Shown here: positions 7,278 to 14,847 of the stretch, piece after piece
Layout of the letters: every line of letters starts with the position of its first letter
How positions within the stretch are numbered: position 1 is the stretch's first letter
Source of the DNA: a bacterium
Lineage (GTDB): Bacteria > Patescibacteriota > Minisyncoccia > JACQLN01
Direction of reading: 5' to 3'
DNA: 17,563 nt
Assembly (NCBI GenBank): GCA_030697855.1
Contig: JAUYOU010000015.1
Location: 1-17,563, forward strand
Program-made: the position numbers and the translations under genes
Notes under the pieces: generated by a model
Databases searched by the model: none
What the model was told of the DNA's origin: nothing
Seen by the model: the letters and a program-made list of their open reading frames with translations, nothing else

Positions 7278-7318
7278 AATTTTGTCTATGAAGCGTAGCT
7301 GAATAGCTACAAAATTAT
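7276..7318 (-). promoter_or_regulatory. Hairpin covering the start of the DUF457 gene
   Basis: ATAATTTTGT (7276-7285) and ACAAAATTAT (7309-7318) are perfect 10-base complements, and the arm next to the gene includes two bases of the ATG. An alternative small hairpin GTAGCT/AGCTAC with loop GAAT (7295-7310) competes for two bases of the outer stem. It could mask the start codon in the mRNA, or be a remnant of another palindromic element. Confidence 0.4.
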
Positions 7319-7319
7319 A

Positions 7320-7393
7320 GCCCCGCTAGTGAACTTTCGATTTTCTGACTAGATTTCCAAAAGGAAATCTTTTCGAGAGTTCTACTACGGGGC
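7320..7393. repeat. Nested palindromic intergenic element, family A (second copy)
   Basis: This 74-bp element between map and the DUF457 gene has ends GCCCCGCTAGTGAACTTTCGA (7320-7340; 21 bases shown as start GCCCCGCTAGTG and end TTTCGA) and their near-complement at 7373-7393. Allowing one shifted base on each arm, nearly all positions pair. Inside is a perfect 8-bp hairpin AGATTTCC/GGAAATCT with an AAAA loop (7351-7370). Outer CCCG..AGTGAA and CTACTACGGG words and the two-stem plan match the copy at 5591-5670, while the inner hairpin sequence differs. Confidence 0.8.
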
Positions 7394-7399
7394 ATAAAA

Positions 7400-8161
7400 C
7401 TACTTTGTTAAAACCTCGGCACCCTTTTTTGTAACAACAATAGTATGTTCAAAGTGTGCCGCTAGACTTTTATCTTTCGTTTGGTAAACAAAACCATCTA
7501 AACCTAATTCTACCGCAGATTTACCAATAGCCACCATAGGTTCAATTGCAATAACCATACCTTCTTTTAACATTGGTTCGTCGCCCTTACTGCCGTAATT
7601 AGGTAAAAATGGTTCTTCTTGTAAATTTTTTCCCACACCATGCCCTGTTAAATCTTTTACTACCGAAAACTTTGCGGCCTCTACGTGACGTTGCATTTCG
7701 TATGCAATATCACCCCAATAAACATTTGGTTTGATTAAAGTTATAGCTAAATCTAAATCACCCTCGGTTACTAATAAAAGTTGTGTGGCTTTTTCAGAAA
7801 TTTCGCCAACACCAAAAGTTATTGCACTATCTGTATGGTAACCATTATAAAAAACTCCTAAATCTAAACTTATAATATCTCCGTTTTTTAAAACCCTATC
7901 ATCGGGAACACCATGAACAACTTCGTGGTTTAAAGATGCACACAAAGTAGCCGGATATGCTTTTTTGGCTCCAGCTGGTTTATAACCCTTAAAAGAAGGC
8001 TTAGCTCCGTAACCTAAAACAAGTTTCTCGGCTAAGTCGTCTAAATAATTTAAACTAACCCCCTCTTTTACTTCTAAAGCGAGCTCCTGTAAAACACGCG
8101 CCAGGATTTTTCCTCCGTGGCGCATGATTTCTATTTCTTCTGGTGTTTTGATTTGTATCAC
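7400..8161 (-). CDS. map: Methionine aminopeptidase, type I
   Basis: Removes the initiator methionine from nascent proteins. The 253-residue protein opens with the family-typical MIQIKTPEEIEIMRHGGKI, which supports the GTG at 8161 as start. All five metal ligands are present: D100, D111, H174 (GHGVG), E207 (IAIEPM) and E238 (HFEHT). H83 matches the substrate-binding histidine of NHEVVHG. The second conserved histidine of the GHGxGxxxHE motif (H178 in the E. coli enzyme) is glutamine here, Q181. No Shine-Dalgarno is visible; an extended -10-like TGATATTTT inside the neighbouring repeat ends 10 bases before the start. The adk-map order matches the conserved secY-adk-map arrangement, although secY is not in the window. 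Confidence 0.97.
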   Translation of the reverse strand: MIQIKTPEEIEIMRHGGKILARVLQELALEVKEGVSLNYLDDLAEKLVLGYGAKPSFKGYKPAGAKKAYPATLCASLNHEVVHGVPDDRVLKNGDIISLDLGVFYNGYHTDSAITFGVGEISEKATQLLLVTEGDLDLAITLIKPNVYWGDIAYEMQRHVEAAKFSVVKDLTGHGVGKNLQEEPFLPNYGSKGDEPMLKEGMVIAIEPMVAIGKSAVELGLDGFVYQTKDKSLAAHFEHTIVVTKKGAEVLTK

Positions 8162-8169
8162 AATGTTAA

Positions 8170-8257
8170 AGAAAATATCATGGTGAACAGCACTACGGAG
8201 AAAACTATTTAATATAATAAAGAGGCTCCGTATCGCCTGTGAAGGATGATATTTTCT
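8170..8257. repeat. Palindromic intergenic element, family B
   Basis: An 88-bp element fills the adk/map gap. Its ends are perfect 12-base inverted repeats, AGAAAATATCAT (8170-8181) and ATGATATTTTCT (8246-8257). The interior shares AAAACTATT, AAGAGGCTCC and TCGC with the copy at 14848-14940, in the same order and spacing. The element is used by both neighbours: its right end overlaps two bases of the adk stop codon (TAG at 8258-8256), and its left end, read on the minus strand, holds TGATATTTT before map. Confidence 0.8.
8172..8180 (-). promoter_or_regulatory. Candidate extended -10 promoter of map, supplied by a repeat end
   Basis: Minus-strand TGATATTTT ends 10 bases before the GTG of map and lies wholly in the terminal inverted repeat of the family B element. 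The -10 core TATTTT equals that proposed at 6339-6344. If used, the transcript would have a leader of only a few bases. Confidence 0.35.
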
Positions 8258-8822
8258 AAAAACCTAAAACTTGTTTAATTCGTAAATGAATTTCCTCTAT
8301 ACTACCCATACCATCAACTTTAATCAACCTGTTTGATTTTTCATAATATTCTATGGCCGGCATAGCATCGGTATTAAACCATTCCAAACGATGTCGAATA
8401 GATTCTTCGGTGTCATCGGCACGGCCACGTTTTAAAAGTCTTTTTACTGCTTCATCTTCTGTAATGTCTATTAAAACAACTTTTATGTCGGTTCTGCCTA
8501 ACCAACTTAAAACTTCGTCTATTTCTTTAGCTTCGTCTAAACGCCGAGGCGAACCATCTATAATAATATTTTCCGATCCATGAACACCATAAACCAATTC
8601 TTTTTGCCACAAAAAAGCGGCGATCCATTCTGGTGGTAAACCACCAGTTTCTAAATTAGTTTTTATTTTTTTGCCAGCTATGGTATCGAATTCGGAAAGT
8701 TCACGAAAAAGATCGCCAACATAAATATAAAGACACGGATCCATAAGCTTTTTTAAAAGCTCAACCTGTGTGCCTTTACCAGAACCAGACCTACCCAAAA
8801 CAATAATAGTTTTAGAATTCAT
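8256..8822 (-). CDS. adk: Adenylate kinase (short form, nucleoside monophosphate kinase)
   Basis: Phosphoryl transfer between ATP and AMP. The 188-residue protein has the P-loop GRSGSGKGT (10-18), GDLFREL in the AMP-binding region, DGSPRRLDEA (89-98; the usual form is DGFPRT) and RGRADDTEESIRHRLE (132-147). No LID insertion with zinc-binding cysteines is present, so this is the short type. The ATG at 8822 has no Shine-Dalgarno; TGCTACAAT ends 7 bases upstream. The final codons run into the end of a family B repeat, which contributes the first two bases of the opposite-strand view of the TAG stop. It diverges from the helicase-nuclease gene with only 35 bases between starts. Confidence 0.94.
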   Translation of the reverse strand: MNSKTIIVLGRSGSGKGTQVELLKKLMDPCLYIYVGDLFRELSEFDTIAGKKIKTNLETGGLPPEWIAAFLWQKELVYGVHGSENIIIDGSPRRLDEAKEIDEVLSWLGRTDIKVVLIDITEDEAVKRLLKRGRADDTEESIRHRLEWFNTDAMPAIEYYEKSNRLIKVDGMGSIEEIHLRIKQVLGF

Positions 8823-8829
8823 TAATTAG

Positions 8830-8838
8830 ATTGTAGCA
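8830..8838 (-). promoter_or_regulatory. Candidate extended -10 promoter of adk (leaderless)
   Basis: Minus-strand TGCTACAAT, an extended -10 with five of six consensus bases in TACAAT, ends 7 bases before the adk ATG. A weak TTTAAT lies 17 bases upstream. With such a short distance the mRNA should begin at or next to the start codon. Confidence 0.5.
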
Positions 8839-8857
8839 AACAAGTAAAAATGATTAA

Positions 8858-11734
8858 ATGGTAACCAATATGGATCTATCTCATTTTAAAAAAGAATTAA
8901 GCTTATTGAATCCCGAACAGCGCCAAGCGGTGGAAACTATAAACGGCCCAGTTATGGTTATCGCCGGCCCTGGCACAGGTAAAACACAAATTTTAACCTT
9001 GCGCATTGCCAATATTCTAAACAAAACCGATGCTAACCCAGAAAATATTTTAGCTTTAACCTTTACTGAAAGTGCTACTGCCAATATGCGCCGCCGTTTA
9101 ACCAATTTAATTGGCACACCTAGCTACTATATTAATATCCATACCTTCCATGGCTTTTGTAACAATCTTATACAAGATTACCCAGAAAACTTTCCAAAAA
9201 TAATTGGTTCCAACAACGCTAACCAAGTAGACCAAATACAAATAGTTAGAAAAATTATAGACGAAAATAATTTTAAAAATTTAAAACCATTCGGTAATAA
9301 ATATTATTATGTTACCGAAATATTAAAAAATATTAGGCAATTAAAAGGCGAAGGCATTGATCCTGCCGAGTTTAAAAATATAACTTTAAAAACAATTTCC
9401 GAAGACCCTAAAGAGGAGAAAAATGCCGAACGCCTTAAGGAACTATCTTTAGTATATAAAAAATACCAAGACGAACTTTCAAAGAAAAAATTATACGACT
9501 TTGAAGATATGATTTTAGAAACCATAAACTCTCTTAAAAAAAATAAAGATTTTTTATTAGACCTCCAAGAAAAATACCAATATATATTAGTAGACGAACA
9601 CCAAGACACTAACGGCGCCCAAAACAAAGCCTTAGAACTTTTAACCAACTACGACGAAAGTCCAAACTTGTTTGTGGTGGGCGACGAAAAACAAGCCATC
9701 TACCGCTTTCAAGGTGCTAGCTTAGAAAACTTTTTATATTTTAAAGAAAAATTTAAAACAGCTAAATTAGTAGAATTAAAACAAAACTATCGTTCTACCC
9801 AAAAAATATTAGATGCTTCGCATAGTTTAATAGAAAAAAACCAAGCCGTACTTACTGTTACCCAATTAAAAGCAAATCAAAAAACTGCGGGTAATAAAAT
9901 TAAGGTTTTATCTTTTAATCATCCTGAATCTGAATATCTTTTTATAACCCAAAAAATAAAAGAATTACTAAAACAAAAGGTTGAGGCTAGCAAAATTGCA
10001 ATTTTATATAGAGAAAATAAAGATGCTTTTTCTGTTTCCGACTTTTTAACCAAACAAGATATAAAACATGGTATAGAATCCGACGAAAATATTTTAGAAG
10101 ATATGGATATTAAAAAACTAAATATCCTTTTTAATGCTATAGAAAATTTTCCATCCCTAGAATTTTTAGCTCCAGCCTTACACTTAGATTTTTTAAACAT
10201 AGACACACTAGAAGCTTATAAAGCAATAGAATCAAAAGATCTTAATAGTTCGCCTAATGTGTCTAACCTATTTAAAAAAATAGGTGAACTTAAAAAATAT
10301 AGCCATAATAATATTTTTGTTAAGTTTTTTGAAAAAGTAATAAACGATACAGGTTTTTTAAAAAATATATTAGCCCAACCTAATTACAACGAAAGATTAA
10401 ACAAACTTCATGCTTTGTTTAGCGAAATTAAAAAGATAAATTTTGCTAATCATAACTTTTCTTTACCAAATTATCTAAACCACTTAGAAATTTTAAGGGA
10501 ACATAACTTGCCTATTCAAGTTAAAACAAAAACATTACCAGAAAATATTCGTTTAATGACAGCCCATCGAGCCAAGGGCTTAGAATTTGATTATGTTTTT
10601 ATAATTGGTGCTTATAATGGCCACTGGGGCAATAAACGCAACATGAGCCATATAAAACTACCAATAAAAACAAGTTTCGATGCAAGTAAAATAGAGAAGA
10701 ATGAAGATGAACGCAGATTGTTTTATATGGCTATTACACGAGCCAAAAAAGAAGCTTATATAAGCTATTCTACGTCTTCATTCGACGGCAAAGAACAGGT
10801 GCCAAGCCAATTTATAAACGAAATAGATTCTACGCTAAAAGAAGAACAAATTATTGAACAAAACCCAGAAATTAAAAAGATTGTTTTAATTTCGACTGCT
10901 AACAATAAAGCGCCAAAAACAAACGAAAAAACTTTTGTGGTAGATATGTTTTTACACCGAGGCTTCTCGCCTACCTCTCTTAATAATTATTTAACCTGCC
11001 CTTGGAATTTTTTCTATAATAATTTACTGCGTATACCTAAAGCCCAAGCCAATTATTTAATTTACGGCAATGCCAAACATAAAGCTTTGCAATTATTTTT
11101 TGACGAAAGAGAAAAAAACAAAAAAATAACTTATAAATTTATAATAGAAAAGTTTATAGAAGATTTACGAAATTACCCATTAATACCCAAAGACCACGAA
11201 GCCCTGCTTAACAAAGGCATAGAAAGTTTAACCGCTTATTATAATTTTTATAAAGATTCTTTACCACAAAAAACTGTAAACGAGTTTAATATTAAAGGAG
11301 TTAGTTTAAACATAGGTAAGCAAGAAATAAAACTAAGCGGAAAACTGGACCGCTTAGAATTAAAACCAAATAGCCCAGCTGTTACAGTGGTAGATTATAA
11401 AACCGGTGCGGCCAAAAGTAGAAACGAAATTTTAGGCAACACCAAAAATGCTGATGGTAATTATTTTAGGCAACTTGTTTTTTATAAACTGCTTTTAGAT
11501 TTATTGCCCAACAAAAAATATAATATGCTGGCTGGGGCCATAGATTTTACCGAGCCTGATGATAAAAATCGTTTTAAAAGAGAAGTTTTTGAAATTTCTA
11601 ACGAAGAAACAAAAGCACTAAAAGAAACTATAACCAAATGCGCAGATGAAATCTTAAACCTAAAATTTTGGAACAAATTCTGCGGCGAAAAAGACTGCGA
11701 ATATTGTGAATTAAGAAAGCTGATTAAATCTTGA
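8858..11734 (+). CDS. UvrD/Rep-family DNA helicase fused to a C-terminal PD-(D/E)XK nuclease
   Basis: A 958-residue SF1A helicase-nuclease, expected to unwind and cut DNA in repair, comparable to AddAB/RecB. Helicase motifs are GPGTGKT (37-43), VDEHQDTN (245-252), GDEKQAIYRFQGA (275-287), LKQNYRST, TAHRAKGLEFD (568-578) and DERRLFYMAITRA (617-629). The C-terminal third is a RecB-like nuclease with H741, D831 (GKLDRLE) and D846-Y-K848 (VVDYKTG). Four cysteines (C714, C942, C947, C950) flank the nuclease like the iron-sulfur staple of AddB and Cas4, although the C-x4-C-x2-C tail spacing differs from the usual C-x2-C-x5-C. A second ATG at 8870 gives a more usual N-terminus (MDLSHFKK) and has TGATTAAAT ending 10 bases before it; either start is possible. 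No Shine-Dalgarno is present. Confidence 0.93.
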   Translation: MVTNMDLSHFKKELSLLNPEQRQAVETINGPVMVIAGPGTGKTQILTLRIANILNKTDANPENILALTFTESATANMRRRLTNLIGTPSYYINIHTFHGFCNNLIQDYPENFPKIIGSNNANQVDQIQIVRKIIDENNFKNLKPFGNKYYYVTEILKNIRQLKGEGIDPAEFKNITLKTISEDPKEEKNAERLKELSLVYKKYQDELSKKKLYDFEDMILETINSLKKNKDFLLDLQEKYQYILVDEHQDTNGAQNKALELLTNYDESPNLFVVGDEKQAIYRFQGASLENFLYFKEKFKTAKLVELKQNYRSTQKILDASHSLIEKNQAVLTVTQLKANQKTAGNKIKVLSFNHPESEYLFITQKIKELLKQKVEASKIAILYRENKDAFSVSDFLTKQDIKHGIESDENILEDMDIKKLNILFNAIENFPSLEFLAPALHLDFLNIDTLEAYKAIESKDLNSSPNVSNLFKKIGELKKYSHNNIFVKFFEKVINDTGFLKNILAQPNYNERLNKLHALFSEIKKINFANHNFSLPNYLNHLEILREHNLPIQVKTKTLPENIRLMTAHRAKGLEFDYVFIIGAYNGHWGNKRNMSHIKLPIKTSFDASKIEKNEDERRLFYMAITRAKKEAYISYSTSSFDGKEQVPSQFINEIDSTLKEEQIIEQNPEIKKIVLISTANNKAPKTNEKTFVVDMFLHRGFSPTSLNNYLTCPWNFFYNNLLRIPKAQANYLIYGNAKHKALQLFFDEREKNKKITYKFIIEKFIEDLRNYPLIPKDHEALLNKGIESLTAYYNFYKDSLPQKTVNEFNIKGVSLNIGKQEIKLSGKLDRLELKPNSPAVTVVDYKTGAAKSRNEILGNTKNADGNYFRQLVFYKLLLDLLPNKKYNMLAGAIDFTEPDDKNRFKREVFEISNEETKALKETITKCADEILNLKFWNKFCGEKDCEYCELRKLIKS

Positions 11735-11759
11735 CAATAACTGTTTTATATTATATCTT
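11731..11759 (+). promoter_or_regulatory. Candidate -35/-10 promoter of the repeat-bearing helicase gene
   Basis: TTGACA (11731-11736), 17 bases, then TATCTT (11754-11759). The -35 box overlaps the uvrD-like stop codon. The same two hexamers with the same spacing occur at 16745-16773. The implied leader is about 50 bases and includes a second possible -10, TATAAT at 11789-11794, and the Shine-Dalgarno. Confidence 0.6.
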
Positions 11760-11817
11760 GTTACAGTAAATGTTATTTAAAAACTAAATATAATCATATA
11801 AAGAAAGGTGGTTTACA

Positions 11818-13560
11818 GTGAAGATTGAACCTCGTATTTATCAAGAGCTAGCAATTAAAGCTGCCTTGAAAGGATTACGTGGTCGCTTTAAAAGAGCTTT
11901 AGTTGTTATGGCAACAGGTTTGGGTAAAACCCTAACCGCTGTATTCGTTACCAAAAAGTTTCGTCCTAAAAAAACTTTGTTTTTGGTTCATAACAATCAC
12001 ATTCTAAAACATGCCCTTGATGAATTCCGTTTGGTTTTTGATGAAAAAACCATAATGGTTACATATAACGGCATGTCTAAAGATGGGGCTAAGGAAGCAA
12101 ATATTGTTTTTGCCACTTGGCAAACAATGGGTAATCATCTTACTGAGTGGACACAAAACCACTTTGATTTGATCATTGTGGACGAAGCACATCACTCCGA
12201 AGCAAGTACTTACCGACCAGTAATAGATTACTTTACTGGAGCTAAACTTGGTATGACAGCTACACCTGATCGTGAAGATAAAAGAAACATTCGGAATATC
12301 TTTGGAGATGAAGTAGTAAACATAACTCTAGAAGAAGCTATCGCTCGCGGTTGGCTTCCTAGGATTGAATATCATGTTGTAACCGATGAAAGTTTAGACG
12401 ATAACGCACTTCAAGAAATTGCAGCTGAAATACATGAAGGCAAAAAACGTTTTACGATGGCGGAAGTTAACCGTCGAATCTTTATAAAGAAACGTGATGT
12501 GGAAATTACCAGAATAATAAATGGCTACCTTGAAAAAGCGATTGTGTTTTGCGATTCAATTACTCATGCCGAACGACTTAGCAAATCGCTTGAACTCGCG
12601 GAAACATTCCATTCGCGTAAAGGCGAAGACCAAAAAGACTCTTGGGATAAAAACCAGAAGGTTCTTGGGGCATTACATAACGGAACAATTCGTAGAGTAT
12701 GCGCGGTAAATTCTTTTAACGAAGGTATAAATGTGCCATCCGTTGGATTGGTTGCATTTTGCCGCGTTACAGGAGTTTTAACTGTTTTTCGTCAGCAGCT
12801 AGGACGAGGGCTTCGTCCCGGAAAAGACAAGCTAATTGTCCTAGATTTTGTTGGAAATCTTGAACGTATCCAGTTAGTACTGGAAATGATGAACAGAATT
12901 TCTGACATTCATGAAGAATACACTCCTAAAAATGAAATTGAGCACGAAGGCTATGTTCGGCAAAAGTTTGAGGTGTCCGGAAAAGGATTCGAGTTCACTT
13001 TCTCTGATGAGGTGGTGGACTTAATGAAGGTTCTGGATCATTGCGAACGGGAATTCTATGCTACATGGCAAGAAGCATCACGAGCTGTTATAAGGATGAA
13101 AATCTCCGGAATGATCGAATATAAAACAAGATACAAAGAAGACTCAAGATTACCATCATCTCCACAGCAGTTATATCAAGATTTCCCTATCTTTTCAAAG
13201 TTCTTCGGTCGAGAGCCTTTACACAGATTTGAGTTCTATCCTACATTGCAAGAAGCTGGGGTAGCAGCGTCATGTCTAGGCATAACTTCTGGACCTGAGT
13301 ACAGAGAAAGATATAAAGAAGACCCGAAACTCCCCAGTAATCCTAACCATATTTATGAGGATTTTCCTAGTTGGAAAAAGTTTTTAAATGTCAGAAACTG
13401 GTATTCTTCTTGGAGTGAAGCCCAGAAAGCAATTAAGGCTTTAGGTATCACATCAAGAGAAGAATACAATAAAAACTACAGAAAGGACCCTAAACTTCCA
13501 AGTAACATTTATTTTTATAAAGAATTTCGAGGATGGAAGAAATCCTTTAATGAAAAGTAA
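11818..13560 (+). CDS. Superfamily 2 DEAD/DEAH-type helicase with three C-terminal repeat units
   Basis: ATP-dependent helicase or translocase of the type III restriction/SSL2-like group; biological role unknown. The 580-residue protein has motif I MATGLGKT (31-38), motif II VDEAHH (121-126), motif III TATP (147-150), AIVFCDS and FNEGINVPSV in the second RecA domain, and motif VI QQLGRGLR (326-333). No nuclease domain is fused. Residues 413-578 consist of three repeats of about 50 residues (see repeat entry), resembling phage-integrase repeat units. The GTG start is fixed by a good Shine-Dalgarno (AAAGGTGGT ending 5 bases before it). Codon choice looks less A/T-biased than that of the preceding helicase gene, which with the strong signals hints at horizontal transfer. 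A terminator follows at 13581. Confidence 0.9.
   Translation: MKIEPRIYQELAIKAALKGLRGRFKRALVVMATGLGKTLTAVFVTKKFRPKKTLFLVHNNHILKHALDEFRLVFDEKTIMVTYNGMSKDGAKEANIVFATWQTMGNHLTEWTQNHFDLIIVDEAHHSEASTYRPVIDYFTGAKLGMTATPDREDKRNIRNIFGDEVVNITLEEAIARGWLPRIEYHVVTDESLDDNALQEIAAEIHEGKKRFTMAEVNRRIFIKKRDVEITRIINGYLEKAIVFCDSITHAERLSKSLELAETFHSRKGEDQKDSWDKNQKVLGALHNGTIRRVCAVNSFNEGINVPSVGLVAFCRVTGVLTVFRQQLGRGLRPGKDKLIVLDFVGNLERIQLVLEMMNRISDIHEEYTPKNEIEHEGYVRQKFEVSGKGFEFTFSDEVVDLMKVLDHCEREFYATWQEASRAVIRMKISGMIEYKTRYKEDSRLPSSPQQLYQDFPIFSKFFGREPLHRFEFYPTLQEAGVAASCLGITSGPEYRERYKEDPKLPSNPNHIYEDFPSWKKFLNVRNWYSSWSEAQKAIKALGITSREEYNKNYRKDPKLPSNIYFYKEFRGWKKSFNEK
13054..13551 (+). repeat. Three tandem protein repeats encoded at the helicase C-terminus
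   Basis: Units begin near residues 413, 473 and 528 of the helicase. Each shows the plan (W/L)xEAxxA, then a small loop with I(S/T)(S/G)xxEYxxxY, then (K/R)(E/K)D(S/P)(R/K)LPS, then YxxFxxWKKF or a variant. The second and third are closest to each other (LGITS..EY and DPKLPSN in both). The layout resembles the phage-integrase repeat unit, a family I know from tyrosine-recombinase-like proteins; this identification is from memory of the motif and is not searched. Confidence 0.7.
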
Positions 13561-13580
13561 AATTATTCTTGCCTTAAACC

Positions 13581-13612
13581 CCGCGCACTAAAACAGTGCG
13601 TGGATTTTTTTA
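13581..13612 (+). terminator. Intrinsic terminator after the repeat-bearing helicase gene
   Basis: CCGCGCACT (13581-13589) and AGTGCGTGG (13595-13603) form a 9-bp stem with one G-T pair and a five-base loop, followed by ATTTTTTTAT. It separates this gene from convergent rpoD, whose stop is at 13620. On the minus strand the hairpin lacks a good T tract, so it mainly serves the plus strand. Confidence 0.85.
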
Positions 13613-13619
13613 TACAAAA

Positions 13620-14801
13620 TTAATATTCCCTCAACTTATGAATCCTTTCGTGGCCGCGTATTTTGTCTAACGCCTTGGCTTCGATTTGGCGAATTCGTTC
13701 GCGGGTTACGCCAAACTCTTTGCCTACTTCTTCTAAAGTATGAGTTGCACCATCTTCCAAACCAAAACGCATCTGCAATATTTTTTGTTCGCGTGGCGAA
13801 AGATCGTCTATTATCATTTTAATTTGGTCACGCAATAATTGTTGGGCTGCTACCTGCGAAGGCAATAAAGTTTTTTCATCTTCTATAAGTTCGCCTAAAG
13901 TGCTGTCTTCGTCGCTATCGCCTACTGGAGATTCCAAAGAAACAGCTTCTTGTGTAATTTTTTGAATATGTCTAACTTTAACCACATCCATATCCATTTC
14001 TTGTGCAATTTCTTCTGCCAAAGGTTCTCGGCCTAAATCTTGAAGCAGTCTTCTTTTAACTTGAGTATATTTAGAAATCGTTTCAACCATATGCACCGGA
14101 ATACGAATAGTGCGGGCTTGGTCGGCTAAAGCTCTGGTTACAGCTTGGCGAATCCACCAAGTAGCATACGTAGAAAATTTATAGCCTTTAGTGTAATCGA
14201 ATTTTTCGACGGCTTTGGTTAAACCAATATTTCCTTCTTGAATTAAATCGAGTAATGTTAAATGAGAACTTCGGCCAACATATTTTTTTGCAATCGAAAC
14301 CACCAAACGCAAATTAGCTTGGGTTAATTTTTGCCTAGCTTCCGCATCGCCTTTTTCTATTCTTTTAGCAAGTTCAACTTCCTCTGGACCACGTAAAAGT
14401 GGTACTCTGCCGATCTCACGCAAATAAATTTGGACCGAATCGAATAACGGCCCTAAGCCCGCATGATCTGATTTTTTTGGTTTTTCTTTACCAGGTTCTA
14501 AGGTTTTTAACCTTTCTTGAGCACTGATTATTTTTATATTTATAGATTCTAAGTGAGTATACAAATGTTCCAAACCAGAAATATCTTGCTCTATATTTGG
14601 AAAAGCTTGAATAATTTCCGATTCAGTAATAAAACCTCTACTTTTACCACGCCTAACCAAATCTGCCAGTTTTTCTTCGGTCACAACTGGTGCTTTAACT
14701 CTATGAACAACTTTATGTTTTTTAACCTTTGAAGTTTTTTTAGAAACTTTTTTTGGTTTAGATTTTTTTATTGGCTTTTTATTTTTATTTTTTTTTGCCA
14801 T
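13620..14801 (-). CDS. rpoD: RNA polymerase primary sigma factor (sigma-70)
   Basis: Housekeeping sigma factor directing RNA polymerase to -10/-35 promoters. The 393 residues contain region 1.1-like sequence (about 38-95), region 1.2 (SVQIYLREIGRVPLL, 122-136), region 2 (ANLRLVVSIAKKY, LTLLDLIQEGNIGL and YKFSTYATWWIRQA, 162-220), region 3 (about 240-310) and region 4 with the helix-turn-helix LEEVGKEFGVTRERIRQIE (356-374). The first 35 residues are an extremely lysine-rich tail, unusual in this position. The full region 2.3/2.4 and region 4.2 mean standard promoter recognition. The gene lies 146 bases after dnaG, as in the classical macromolecular-synthesis operon but without rpsU. There is no Shine-Dalgarno, and a family B repeat lies upstream. 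Confidence 0.97.
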   Translation of the reverse strand: MAKKNKNKKPIKKSKPKKVSKKTSKVKKHKVVHRVKAPVVTEEKLADLVRRGKSRGFITESEIIQAFPNIEQDISGLEHLYTHLESINIKIISAQERLKTLEPGKEKPKKSDHAGLGPLFDSVQIYLREIGRVPLLRGPEEVELAKRIEKGDAEARQKLTQANLRLVVSIAKKYVGRSSHLTLLDLIQEGNIGLTKAVEKFDYTKGYKFSTYATWWIRQAVTRALADQARTIRIPVHMVETISKYTQVKRRLLQDLGREPLAEEIAQEMDMDVVKVRHIQKITQEAVSLESPVGDSDEDSTLGELIEDEKTLLPSQVAAQQLLRDQIKMIIDDLSPREQKILQMRFGLEDGATHTLEEVGKEFGVTRERIRQIEAKALDKIRGHERIHKLREY

Positions 14802-14847
14802 ATTTTTCTATGAATGAAATGAATAGTTAAAAACAAAAACATATATC

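Noticed and set aside
12521..12709. A 62-codon open frame within the repeat-bearing helicase gene
   Set aside because: It is in another frame of a well-supported gene and lacks its own start signals.
11818..13560. Type III restriction subunit
   Set aside because: The motor motifs fit the wider group, but no nuclease domain is fused and no methyltransferase or specificity gene is nearby.
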